Origin: Paractinoplanes abujensis
GTDB lineage: Bacteria; Actinomycetota; Actinomycetes; Mycobacteriales; Micromonosporaceae
Length of the DNA: 64,000 bases
NCBI RefSeq assembly: GCF_014204895.1
Contig: NZ_JACHMF010000001.1
Coordinates: forward strand, 3,968,001 to 4,032,000
Direction of reading: 5' to 3'
The notes beneath the pieces are model-generated. The model worked only from the letters and a program-made list of their open reading frames with translations, did not search any database and was not told the origin of the DNA. Below are positions 8,228 to 16,288 of the stretch, piece after piece; the stretch's first letter is position 1, and each line of letters starts with the position of its first letter. Both the position numbers and the translations under genes were made by a program.

Positions 8228-8944
8228 GTGGCGCGTCCGGCACAGGACCGAACCGAGGTCATTCTGGCCGCGGCCCGGGCGCAGTTCCGCGAAGCCGGCG
8301 TCGACCGGGCCACTGTGGACGAGATCGCGGCCCGCGCCGGTGTGGGCAAGGGGACAGTTTTCCTCTACTGGCCGTCAAAAACGCGGCTGCACGAGGCGGT
8401 CGTCGGCCTCGAGGTGGCCCGGACGCTGGCCTCACTGGCCACGGGCCTGCGGCGCGACGAACTGCGCCTGAGTCTGGGCGCCATCGCCCGGCACGAGATC
8501 ACCGCCGGCCTCGACCACCCGTCGACGGCGCCGTTACTGGCGAACCAGCTGACGTCCGCCCCCGCGCTGGCCGTCGCCCCGAGGCGTGCGCTCCGCCGCA
8601 TCGTCGACGTCATGCGGTCGTACGACCTCGTCCGGGACCTCGACACCGACGACGTCATCGCGGGCATGGAAGTGGCCATGACGGGCGCCCTGGTGCGGGC
8701 GCTCGGCGAGCCGCCGGAGCGGCCGACGATCCTGACGGCGCTCGAACACCTCGTGTCCTCGGCCTACGACCGGCTCGACGGACCCGTCGAGAGTGTCGCG
8801 GCCGCGGTGCCCGAGGTGCTCGAGGCCCTGGAGGACGCCGTCGACGCCCTCGTCGCCGCCGCCGCGCCCGACCGGCCCACCACGGCCCGGCTGCGGCCGT
8901 ACGAACGCCCACCGGCCGAGGCCCCCACCGGAGCCAGGCATTGA
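8228..8944 (+). CDS. TetR-family regulator
   Basis: TetR-type repressor (about 238 aa). The helix-turn-helix reads ATVDEIAARAGVGKGTVFLYW near residues 27-47, followed by the usual SKTRL helix. The C-terminal ligand domain ends in an acidic, proline-rich tail. I prefer the GTG at 8228, which has GAGAAGGGG at good spacing; an in-frame ATG at 8198 lies only a few bases after the predicted -10 box. It is divergent from the FAD monooxygenase, which it probably represses together with itself. Confidence 0.8.
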   Translation: MARPAQDRTEVILAAARAQFREAGVDRATVDEIAARAGVGKGTVFLYWPSKTRLHEAVVGLEVARTLASLATGLRRDELRLSLGAIARHEITAGLDHPSTAPLLANQLTSAPALAVAPRRALRRIVDVMRSYDLVRDLDTDDVIAGMEVAMTGALVRALGEPPERPTILTALEHLVSSAYDRLDGPVESVAAAVPEVLEALEDAVDALVAAAAPDRPTTARLRPYERPPAEAPTGARH

Positions 8945-8997
8945 CCGGCGTTCTCAGTCCCTGAGCGGCTGCACCGGGAAGTAGCCGACCGCCCGGG

Positions 8998-9028
8998 TTG
9001 ACCGTGTGGCACGAACACGGTTTCCAAT
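8998..9028 (+). promoter_or_regulatory. MerR-type promoter, copy C (lipoprotein/SnoaL unit)
   Basis: TTGACC (8998-9003), a 19-bp spacer with GTGTG-GCACG-AACAC, then TCCAAT (9023-9028). It lies 45 bases before the lipoprotein start. The sequence after the dyad (GGTT, then TCC) is shared with copies D and E. Confidence 0.7.
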
Positions 9029-9073
9029 GCATCTGCGCGGCCGACGAACTCGACGAGACCCGGGAGGACTGCG

Positions 9074-9748
9074 ATGTTCCGTACCCATGCCCACAACGCC
9101 TTGCTGGTGGCCGGGGTCGCCCTGACCATGTGCGGATGCGGCTCGGCAAGTCCGACGGACGCCGCGGCGCCGGTGTCGCCGGAGGCGCCGGCCTCAGCCA
9201 CGACCGCGCCCACGACGAGGCCCGCGCCCGAGCCCACCACGACCACCGGCCGGCCGACCCGCACCCCAGCCGCGGGCAGCGGCGGTGACGGACCGATCCT
9301 CAGCGGCCGGCGGCAGGTCGCCATCCGGCCGGCGGGTGGCCCCGAGGGTGTCCTGGCCGTCGACGGGCGGGGCCGGCTCAACCTCACCGACGGGGGGTCC
9401 GACTTCGCGCTCTTCGTCTTGGTGCCGGTCCGCGACGGGCTGCACCAGATCCGTACGGCCAGGGCCGGCGCCGGCGGGGAGCCGTCCTGCATGGGCGTCA
9501 AGAACAACGGGGCCGATCCGCTTACCGTCGTCGCCGCGGCTTGCGACACGCGGCGCGCGGGGCAACTGTTCCGGGTACGCACGGCGCCCGAGGCGTCAGC
9601 GGACGGCTACGGCATCAGCAACCAGGGTGCCTACCTGCAGATCTCCCCCGAGCGCGGCCTCATCGCGGAGGAACTGAGCGACGCCCCGCTGCGGACCGTC
9701 TACACGTTCGTCGACAACGGCGCGGCACCGGCACAACCCGGCAGCTGA
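9074..9748 (+). CDS. Putative secreted lipoprotein, Pro/Thr-rich linker
   Basis: Probable exported protein (224 aa) with a hydrophobic N-terminus (ALLVAGVALTM) ending in a cysteine pair that could serve as a lipobox (MCGCGS). A proline/threonine-rich linker follows (about residues 35-75), then a globular beta-rich domain of about 140 residues with repeated Gly-x-Leu/Gln-x-x-Leu patterns (for example ISNQGAYLQI), loosely like a beta-trefoil. I do not recognise a family. It is the first gene after MerR-type promoter C and is followed 32 bases later by a SnoaL-like gene, so both probably belong to the same transcript. Confidence 0.65.
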   Translation: MFRTHAHNALLVAGVALTMCGCGSASPTDAAAPVSPEAPASATTAPTTRPAPEPTTTTGRPTRTPAAGSGGDGPILSGRRQVAIRPAGGPEGVLAVDGRGRLNLTDGGSDFALFVLVPVRDGLHQIRTARAGAGGEPSCMGVKNNGADPLTVVAAACDTRRAGQLFRVRTAPEASADGYGISNQGAYLQISPERGLIAEELSDAPLRTVYTFVDNGAAPAQPGS

Positions 9749-9780
9749 CCTCTCCCGCTTCCTCGGAAGGACATCGTCAC

Positions 9781-10155
9781 ATGACTGAGGCTTCGCCTCT
9801 GACGCTCGACCGCTACCTCGCCGCCACCGACCGCGCGGTCGCCGACAAGGCGGCCCTGGACGACCTGCTCGGCCTGTTCGCTCCGGATGCCGTGGTGCAG
9901 ATCGACGACACCCCGGTCCAGGGCGCGGCGGCCATCCGTGAGTTCTATCAGGGGTTCGTCGCTTTCCACACCGCGACCAAGCACTACTGGAACACCACGG
10001 TGCTGCCGGACGGCCGCCAACGGGTGGAGTGGGTGTGCGCGGCCCGCACGATCGACGGCGCGGTCATCACCGTCGCCGGCATCGAGCACGCGGTCATCGG
10101 GCCGGACGGGCGCATCGTCGAACTGCGCAACACCTTCACCCGCCGGCCCGGTTGA
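9781..10155 (+). CDS. SnoaL-like / NTF2-fold protein
   Basis: Small NTF2-fold protein (124 aa) of the SnoaL-like group, whose members are polyketide cyclases, isomerases or binding proteins. The family shape is visible: an N-terminal helix (LDRYLAATDRAVADKAALDDLLGLFAPDA, given here in part), the strand VQIDDTPVQGAAAIREFY, and a final strand ending ELRNTFTRR. The ATG at 9781 has a GGAAGGA site 11 bases upstream. Candidate catalytic residues cannot be assigned with confidence. It is probably co-transcribed with the preceding lipoprotein gene. Confidence 0.75.
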   Translation: MTEASPLTLDRYLAATDRAVADKAALDDLLGLFAPDAVVQIDDTPVQGAAAIREFYQGFVAFHTATKHYWNTTVLPDGRQRVEWVCAARTIDGAVITVAGIEHAVIGPDGRIVELRNTFTRRPG

Positions 10156-10168
10156 CCGGAACGCCGGT

Positions 10169-11386
10169 TCAGGGCGCGGCGATGCCGCCGTCGGCATGCC
10201 GGTCGCGGTCGCCCGAGCCGGCCGCTGGCTCGACTTTCGGTTCCTGCCAGACGAGCACGACGACCACGGCGATCAGGAAGACGGCCGTCAGTGCGGTCGG
10301 AACGGGGATGATCGGGTCGATGAGGACGAGGAGGGCCCCCGCCGGAACAACCGCGTTGATGACGCCGTTGGCCACGGGGCGGATCACGAGCAGCCAGACG
10401 CCGAGCATGAAGACGGCAATCGGGACGGTGTAGGCGAAGGACGCGCCTGGCGGGTGCAATTCGCTGTGACCGGTGAGGACGTCGATCTCCACTTCGATTC
10501 CGGCCGAGAAGGCGCCGGCCGCGGCGAAGATGAAGTAGTGGCCGTAGCCGTACAAGAAGGTCTTGGAGAACCCGTCGATGGTGTGGTGATGCGGGGCCCA
10601 GAAGTAGATCCACCACAGCCCCGCGGTGACGATCAGGGTGAGCGCCGAGATCATGATGAGCGGGCCGAGAGAATCCGCCTCGCGAAGCGCCTCGATGATG
10701 GCGTTCGCCGAAGCGAGCAGGCTCTCACCCAGCAGAATGAGGGCGAAGAGCCCGTGCCGCTCGGCCAGGTGGTGCGGGTGCCACGGAGTCCCGCCGCGGC
10801 GCTCGGCCACCACGGGCACGGTGAGCTCGGCCGCCACCAGGATCAGGAACACTACGGGCAGGGCGTCGGCAGGAAGCAGCAGACTGGTCAGCCAGAGGAT
10901 CTGCACCAGGGTGACGCCGGTCGCATAGGTGAGGGCGGAGCGGCGCGTGTCCGAAGCCGCCCGCGCAGCGCGGAGCCACTGCCCGACCAGCGCGAACCGC
11001 ATGAGCACGTACGACAGGACGACGAGGGCGAAGTCGTGGTCGGAAAAGACGGGTTCGATGCCGGAGGCGAGGACGAGGACGCCGCCCATCTGGACGATGG
11101 TCATCAGCCGGTAGAGCCAGTCGCCGGTGTCGAACGAGGTGGCGAACCAGGTGAAGTTCACCCAGGCCCACCAGATGCCGAAAAACACGAAGGCGTACGT
11201 GAGGACGCCCTCGAAGATGTGCCCCTCGGTCAGCTCATGGTGGAGCTGAACCGAGGCGATACTGACGGCGACGACGAACACCAGGTCGAAGAACAGCTCA
11301 AGATTGGACGCGCTTCGGCCGGGCTCGTGGGGGTTGCGCGGCCGCATCGGCACGAGCCGGTAACGACTGTGGGGTGCTGCCATCAT
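10169..11386 (-). CDS. Low-temperature-requirement A (LtrA) family membrane protein
   Basis: Polytopic membrane protein (405 aa) of the LtrA family, of unknown biochemical role. The N-terminus carries the family signature NLELFFDLVFVVAVS near residue 28. About ten hydrophobic segments follow, with the conserved ERHGLFALILLGESL near residue 208. The first of two adjacent ATGs is chosen, with a TAAGGGCAG site. A strong MerR-type promoter (copy D) lies 92 bases upstream in the correct orientation. The gene converges on the SnoaL-like gene with a 13-base gap. Confidence 0.8.
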   Translation of the reverse strand: MMAAPHSRYRLVPMRPRNPHEPGRSASNLELFFDLVFVVAVSIASVQLHHELTEGHIFEGVLTYAFVFFGIWWAWVNFTWFATSFDTGDWLYRLMTIVQMGGVLVLASGIEPVFSDHDFALVVLSYVLMRFALVGQWLRAARAASDTRRSALTYATGVTLVQILWLTSLLLPADALPVVFLILVAAELTVPVVAERRGGTPWHPHHLAERHGLFALILLGESLLASANAIIEALREADSLGPLIMISALTLIVTAGLWWIYFWAPHHHTIDGFSKTFLYGYGHYFIFAAAGAFSAGIEVEIDVLTGHSELHPPGASFAYTVPIAVFMLGVWLLVIRPVANGVINAVVPAGALLVLIDPIIPVPTALTAVFLIAVVVVLVWQEPKVEPAAGSGDRDRHADGGIAAP

Positions 11387-11477
11387 CTGCCCTTACTCGG
11401 ATTGCGAAGGTTGAGGACCGCAGACGACCGGAGCGCCCGTCGTAGGTCAGCCCCCTTGTCGCGGCCGGACGGCTCCT

Positions 11478-11508
11478 ACTGAAAACCGTGTTCCCACAAC
11501 ACAGTCAA
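11478..11508 (-). promoter_or_regulatory. MerR-type promoter, copy D (LtrA)
   Basis: On the minus strand TTGACT (11508-11503) is followed by a 19-bp spacer with the perfect dyad GTGTT-GTGGG-AACAC and the -10-like TTCAGT (11483-11478). Transcription would run into the LtrA gene. The spacer is nearly identical to copy F at 54542. Confidence 0.75.
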
Positions 11509-11541
11509 GAAACTGCGCCACGCCACCGCGGCCGGACGGTG

Positions 11542-12405
11542 TCACCGGCGGCCCCAGAACAGACGGCAGGTCGTCGGGAACCGGTAGCCGCCGTCCGGCT
11601 CCCGGTAGGTGCCAGCCCTCTCGATGATGCGGGACACGGCCTCCGCTCGGCCGGCGGGCTCCAGCGACGTGAAGAAGGCGCCGAAAGGAGTGTGCTCGAG
11701 CACGTCGACGAGTGAGTCCCGGTCCGGGATGCGGGTGTCCCAGCTGAGCGGGGCCTCCTCGACAGTGGTGACGCCGGCGCGCAGCAGAAGGTCAGCTCGA
11801 TGTCCCGGATCCGCCAGGTAGTTGATCGCCGACGGGTCAGGGAGCGACTCACCCCCGGGAAAACCGCTCAGGACCGATCGGAACAACGTGATCAGGGTGT
11901 TCAGCTCGCTTCGGTCCCACACCGCGAACGAGTAGGCGGCGCCGGGCCGCAACACCCGGGTCGCCTCGGCCAACGACAGGTCGAGGGTCTGATGATCCAG
12001 CATCAGGAAGGCAAAACGGGAGACGAGCAGGTCGACCGACGCCGACGCGACGGCCGTGTCACTCATCAGCCTGGTCTCGAACGTCGTGTTGTCGAAGCCG
12101 AGGCTGCGGGCCTTGGCCCGGGCGATCTCGACCATCAGGTCCGCCCGGTCGACGCCCAGCAACCGGACCGCCGGGTGACGCGTCCTGACCGTCAACCCCG
12201 GCTCGCCGGTACCGCACCCCAGGTCGAGGACGAACGCACCCGGCGCCGGGTCGGGCAATCGTTCCACAATCGCTTCGGCGACCGGCCGGATGAGGAACTC
12301 GAGCCGGTCCCAACCCCGGGCGGCCTCGTTGTAGTCGGGTTGGCCGAGGCTGGAGGGCGAGATCTGCCGGGCGAGTTGCCGCCGGCGATGAGCATCACCG
12401 CCCAT
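11542..12405 (-). CDS. Class I SAM-dependent methyltransferase
   Basis: Soluble methyltransferase (287 aa). Motif I is DLGCGTG at residues 61-67, with the acidic residue of the second strand in GVDRADL and the motif-IV-like stretch VDLLVSRFAFLML. The family methylates small molecules using S-adenosylmethionine; the acceptor is not readable. The start overlaps the end of the epoxide hydrolase gene by 11 bases, which implies translational coupling and a joint task, probably successive modification of the same or related compounds. Confidence 0.8.
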   Translation of the reverse strand: MGGDAHRRRQLARQISPSSLGQPDYNEAARGWDRLEFLIRPVAEAIVERLPDPAPGAFVLDLGCGTGEPGLTVRTRHPAVRLLGVDRADLMVEIARAKARSLGFDNTTFETRLMSDTAVASASVDLLVSRFAFLMLDHQTLDLSLAEATRVLRPGAAYSFAVWDRSELNTLITLFRSVLSGFPGGESLPDPSAINYLADPGHRADLLLRAGVTTVEEAPLSWDTRIPDRDSLVDVLEHTPFGAFFTSLEPAGRAEAVSRIIERAGTYREPDGGYRFPTTCRLFWGRR

Positions 12406-13525
12406 AGTGCCGGAACGCGTTTCTGATCTCCGTGACCAGCACCGCGGGCTGCTCCCAGCCCGGGAAGTGGCCGCCCCGCTCCATCTCGTTCCAGCTGATC
12501 AGTTTGCGGAACCGGCGCTCGGCCCATCGCCGGGCGATCGGGTACGGCTCGCCGGGGAACAGCGAACACGCCGTGGGAACCTCGATCGGGCGGGCGTTCT
12601 CCGCCTCCGCGCCCAGCGGTGTGTCGCGGCGGGCCTCCCAGTACCACCGAGAACTGGAAGCTCCGGTACGGGTGAACCAGTACAGCGCGATGTTGTCCAC
12701 CTGCCGTTGCAGCGGCACCCCGTCGTCGTCCGCGAACGCGGTCAACCTCTCACCCAGCCACGCGGCCAGCCCGGCCGGCGAGTCCAGCAGCGAATAGCCG
12801 ATCGTCTGCGGTTTGGCACCGAGAACGATCGAGTGGGTGCCGTCCACGAACAGGAACTGATCGCGCTGGGCGATCATCGCCTGCTCCTTGGGGTCGGCGC
12901 TCTGGCGATCCTCGGGAAGGGGGGACGCGACGGGCATTGTCAGGTGCAGGCCGACCAGACGCTCGGGCACCTGGGTGGCGAGCTCGATGGTGACGAAAGC
13001 GCCCCAGTCGCCGCCGTGCGCGGCGAACCGCGAGTAGCCCAGTTCCGTCATCAGCGTGGCCCAGGCCCGCGCGGTCCGGGCCAATCCCCAGCCGGTTTCA
13101 GCGGGGCGGCCGCTGAAGCCGTACCCCGGCAGCGACGGAATCACCACGTGGAAGGCGTCCTCGGCCGAGCCGCCGTGCGCGACCGGATCGGTCAGCGGCC
13201 CGATCAGATCCTCGAACTCCAGCACGGACCCGGGCCAGCCGTGGGTCAGCAGCAGCGGTACGGCCGACGGCTCGGGCGACCGCACATGCCAGAACGCGAT
13301 GTCCAGTCCGTCGATGTGCGCCCGGTGGTGACCGATCGTGTTGAACCGTTCTTCCAGCTTCCGCCAGTCGTGGCCGCGCCAGGCCTCGAGCAGTGTCCGC
13401 AACCGGTCCAGGGAGACGCCTTGCGAGGGATCGGTCTCGAGCTCCGGCAGCCTCACCCGGTCGAGGCGCCGGGTCAGATCCACCAAGTCATCCTCGGGGA
13501 TGTGGACGGGATAGGACTCGATCAT
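12395..13525 (-). CDS. Epoxide hydrolase (EHN-domain alpha/beta-hydrolase)
   Basis: Epoxide hydrolase of the microsomal type (376 aa). It has the N-terminal EHN lid domain (residues 1-90), the oxyanion motif HGWPGS (95-100), the aspartate nucleophile in GGDWG (Asp173) and the catalytic histidine in GGHFPGWEQP near residue 356. It adds water to epoxides through an aspartyl ester. It is transcribed from the right and overlaps the methyltransferase gene. Promoter E lies 280 bases upstream, leaving an unusually long leader. Alternative: juvenile-hormone-type or limonene-type substrates cannot be separated by sequence alone. Confidence 0.85.
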   Translation of the reverse strand: MIESYPVHIPEDDLVDLTRRLDRVRLPELETDPSQGVSLDRLRTLLEAWRGHDWRKLEERFNTIGHHRAHIDGLDIAFWHVRSPEPSAVPLLLTHGWPGSVLEFEDLIGPLTDPVAHGGSAEDAFHVVIPSLPGYGFSGRPAETGWGLARTARAWATLMTELGYSRFAAHGGDWGAFVTIELATQVPERLVGLHLTMPVASPLPEDRQSADPKEQAMIAQRDQFLFVDGTHSIVLGAKPQTIGYSLLDSPAGLAAWLGERLTAFADDDGVPLQRQVDNIALYWFTRTGASSSRWYWEARRDTPLGAEAENARPIEVPTACSLFPGEPYPIARRWAERRFRKLISWNEMERGGHFPGWEQPAVLVTEIRNAFRHYGR

Positions 13526-13804
13526 GCGGCGCTCCTCGGTCAGTGCGAAATCGGTGTGCCGCCACCTCTGAAGCGGGCAGCAGGCCGGAGACGGCGCGTC
13601 TGTCCGCCGGCCCCCAGAAGATCAACTTTGCGCCTCGGTGGTCGCGTGAAGCTCACACGTGCGCGGCTCCCGCGCTGCCGGACGCGCCTCGGGTGTCCTG
13701 AAGACCGCCACGGGCATCGCCGTCCGTCCTTCCACTAGGTACGCCGTCGGCCACGAACTCGGCGGACCGTCCCCGTCCGAGCCGAGCCGCTCTTGTGCCT
13801 CTCC

Positions 13805-13835
13805 AGTGGAAACCATGTCGTTGCGACACAGTCAA
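13805..13835 (-). promoter_or_regulatory. MerR-type promoter, copy E (epoxide hydrolase/methyltransferase)
   Basis: On the minus strand TTGACT (13835-13830), a 19-bp spacer with GTGTC-GCAAC-GACAT, then TCCACT (13810-13805). The dyad is imperfect but the -35 box, spacing and GGTT-TCC end agree with the other copies. The leader to the epoxide hydrolase start is about 270 bases and contains a possible 31-codon reading frame at 13622-13717. Confidence 0.6.
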
Positions 13836-13973
13836 GCCGAGTGAGCCGCGACAACGCCGCCCGGCGCTCGCCCCAGGTGGGCCGCGTGTCGCCGAGACTG
13901 CTAGCGGCCCGTCTTTCGCTGGTGAGCGCGCCAGGTCGTGGCCCGAGTGTCCGGGTCGCCGGTCGCACGGGCT

Positions 13974-14177
13974 TCAGCCGGTGAGCCACTTGTTTTGTGC
14001 GGCGCCGAAAGGCGCGAGCTCGGCCGAGCAGCCGTAGGCGCCGGCCGCAGGTCCGCCGACGCCGCGCTGGGGCGCCCCGAACGTCTTGTGGAGCCTGAAC
14101 ATGCAGACGTCGAACCCGAGTTTGCGGGGCCGGAGCTTGCCGATGACACCGTTGCAGTCGGCGCGGTCAGGGTGACG
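13974..14177 (-). pseudogene. Fragment of glycine dehydrogenase (GcvPB-like)
   Basis: A 67-codon stretch reads like the PLP-binding region of glycine decarboxylase subunit 2: GFDVCMFRLHKTFGAP, with the lysine that would hold PLP in HKTF, then a degraded glycine run (RGVGGPAAG, where intact genes have GGGGP) and AELAPF. Nothing before or after continues the enzyme. No start codon of its own is evident. It is a decayed remnant and abuts another remnant at its 5' side. Confidence 0.55.
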
Positions 14178-14488
14178 ACCTTGAACCCCGCCGGCCGCGG
14201 CGCGGCGCCCGGATCTGATCCAGCGCGACTTCACCGTGGACGCGGCGGCACTGGATGCTTGCCCCGCCCGCCTGCCCGGTGCGGATCGAGGGGCCGCCGG
14301 ACGGCGTGCACGGCCGAGCCGTCGACCACGGCGATGTGCAGGTGACACAGCTGCAGCCGGACTGTCAGCGACATCATGGTATGAGCGTGCGCGGCTACGT
14401 TGGTCACCAGCTCACTGACGACCCGAGCCGCCGAGCCGATCAGCTCGACGTCGATGAGGTTCCGTTCGCGTTGAGCGACGGTCTGATC
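14165..14488 (-). pseudogene. Fragment of RsbW-like ATPase (HATPase) gene
   Basis: A 107-codon frame on the minus strand, opened directly after an in-frame TGA at 14489-14491 and without a start codon. It contains an N-box like those of anti-sigma ATPases (AARVVSELVTNVAAHA) followed by the strand LHIAVVDGS. The downstream GRGL-type glycine box is missing. It looks like the middle of an RsbW-type serine kinase whose two ends have been lost. It overlaps the GcvPB fragment by a few bases in another frame. Confidence 0.55.
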
Positions 14489-14571
14489 TCACTGCCGCAC
14501 CACTTCTTGTCGAGCGGTGGCAGCCCTCGCGAGATCAGGCGTGAGAGGCCGGGCGGCGGGTGCGGCACGCA

Positions 14572-16266
14572 TCAGGCCTCGTCCGTTGACAGCGGACGCG
14601 TCCACTGGTGGGTCCAGGTGGCGAGCAGCCGGTCGAGGTCGGCCGGGTCGAGGGGTTTGGCCAGGTGGGCGTCGAAGCCGGCGGTACGGCTGCGGGCGCG
14701 ATCGGTGTCGGTGCTGAAGCCGGAGACGGCGATCAGGCGGGTGTGGCGGTGGGTCCTGCTGCGGCGTAGCCGGCGGGCGACGGTGTAGCCGTCGTTGTCC
14801 GCGCCGAGGGCGAGGTCGCACAGGATCAGGTCGTAGGGGGTACGGCGGGCGGCGGTCAGCGCAGCGGTGGCGGTGGCGGCGACGGTGACGGTGTCGCCGC
14901 GTTCGGTGAACAGCCGTTCGTACATGGCGGCGAGGTCTTCGTTGTCGTCGACGAAGAGGATGCGTAGCGGGGGCCGGGCCGGCGGGCCGGCCGGGCGCGG
15001 GCCGGTGACGGGGCCGCGGGTCAGCGGCAGGCGGACGGTGAAGGTGGCGCCGGCACCGGGGCCGTCGCTGTGGGCGGTGGCGGTGCCGTCGTGGGTTTCG
15101 GCGATGCCGCGTACGACGGCCAGTCCGAGCCCGAGCCCGGTGGAGGCGCGGTGGCCGGCGGTGGCGGCGCGGACGAACGGGTCGAACAGGGTCGCGGCTA
15201 CCTCGGGGGTGAAGCCCGCTCCGGCGTCGTGGACGTCGATCCGAGCGTGGCCGTCGGCGGTGCTGACCTCGACGGTGACGGGGGTGCCGGCGGGGGTGTG
15301 TTTGTGGGCGTTGTCGAGCAGGTTGGTCAGCATCTGGGCGAGCCGGACGGGGTCGCCGTCGACGACGACGGCGGTGTCGGGCTGGATCAGCCGGATCTCT
15401 TGCTCGTTCTCGACGCCGGCGGCGCGTATGGCGTGGGCGTCGCGGACGGTGGCGGCGACCAGGAGGCGCAGGTCGAGTGGATGGCGGCTGGCGTGCAGCC
15501 GGCCGGTGACGACTCGGGCGGCGTCGAGCAGGTCGTCGGTCATGCGGGTCAGCGCGGTCAGTTGCCGGTCCAGGACGGCCCGGGCCGGATGGTCGGGAAT
15601 GTCCAGGCCGAGCACGTCGAGGGCGGCGCGGGCGGAGGCGAGCGGGTTGCGCAGTTCGTGGGAGAGGGTGGCGATGAACTGGTCCTTGGCCTGCTGCTGG
15701 GCCCGCAGTGCGGCGCTGGTGGCGGCGAGTTCGGCGTTGACCTGCTGCAGTTGCCGGTTGGAGTCCTGCAGTTCGCGGCCGCGGGTGAACAGGTCGGCTT
15801 CCATCTGGTCGACACGGGTGCGCAGCGCGTCGGCGGCCTGCTGATGTTCGCGGCCGGCGCGGCGCAGTTCGACGAGGTCGGTGACGTCCTGCACCCGGTG
15901 CACGATGTAGGCAACGGTGCCGTCCTCGGCCGGCAGCGGGGTGTTGACCGGGCTCCAGTAGCGTGGCACGAACGTCCCGTCCGGGGCGCGCACGTCGTAG
16001 CGCTGCAACGCGAGGGCATCAGGTTTACCGGTGTCGACCACGGTCTGCAGGGATCGGCGCAGGTTGCGGACCCCGTCGGCCTCCGGATCGTCCGGGTTGT
16101 CGGGGAACACCTCGAACATCGGCCGCCCGACCACCGACTCCCGGTCGATCATGGTGGCGGCGGCGTAAGCGTCGTTGATGGTGACGATGGTGAAGTCCGC
16201 CGTCATGATCAGGTACGGCGACGGCAGCGCGTCGAAGAGCCGCTGATAGTCGACCACCGGCGTCAT
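14572..16266 (-). CDS. PAS-domain hybrid sensor histidine kinase
   Basis: Soluble hybrid kinase (564 aa). Domains in order: PAS (about 5-130), a coiled coil (about 130-195), HisKA with the phospho-accepting histidine in SHELRNP (His203), HATPase with N-box NLLDNAHKH and G-box TGLGLGLAVV, and a C-terminal receiver domain (about 415-540, VDDNEDL with phospho-aspartate in LILCDLALG). No transmembrane segment is visible, so a cytosolic signal is likely. The ATG at 16266 has a GGAGGCG site. It follows the OmpR-type regulator gene by 22 bases, so the two form an operon. The terminal receiver could act as a phosphate sink or relay. Confidence 0.85.
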   Translation of the reverse strand: MTPVVDYQRLFDALPSPYLIMTADFTIVTINDAYAAATMIDRESVVGRPMFEVFPDNPDDPEADGVRNLRRSLQTVVDTGKPDALALQRYDVRAPDGTFVPRYWSPVNTPLPAEDGTVAYIVHRVQDVTDLVELRRAGREHQQAADALRTRVDQMEADLFTRGRELQDSNRQLQQVNAELAATSAALRAQQQAKDQFIATLSHELRNPLASARAALDVLGLDIPDHPARAVLDRQLTALTRMTDDLLDAARVVTGRLHASRHPLDLRLLVAATVRDAHAIRAAGVENEQEIRLIQPDTAVVVDGDPVRLAQMLTNLLDNAHKHTPAGTPVTVEVSTADGHARIDVHDAGAGFTPEVAATLFDPFVRAATAGHRASTGLGLGLAVVRGIAETHDGTATAHSDGPGAGATFTVRLPLTRGPVTGPRPAGPPARPPLRILFVDDNEDLAAMYERLFTERGDTVTVAATATAALTAARRTPYDLILCDLALGADNDGYTVARRLRRSRTHRHTRLIAVSGFSTDTDRARSRTAGFDAHLAKPLDPADLDRLLATWTHQWTRPLSTDEA

Positions 16267-16288
16267 GTCGGTTCGCCTCCTTGCCAGG

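Noticed and set aside
13622..13717. 31-codon frame in the epoxide hydrolase leader as a real gene
   Set aside because: It has a fair ribosome site but no recognisable family; support is too weak to list as a gene.
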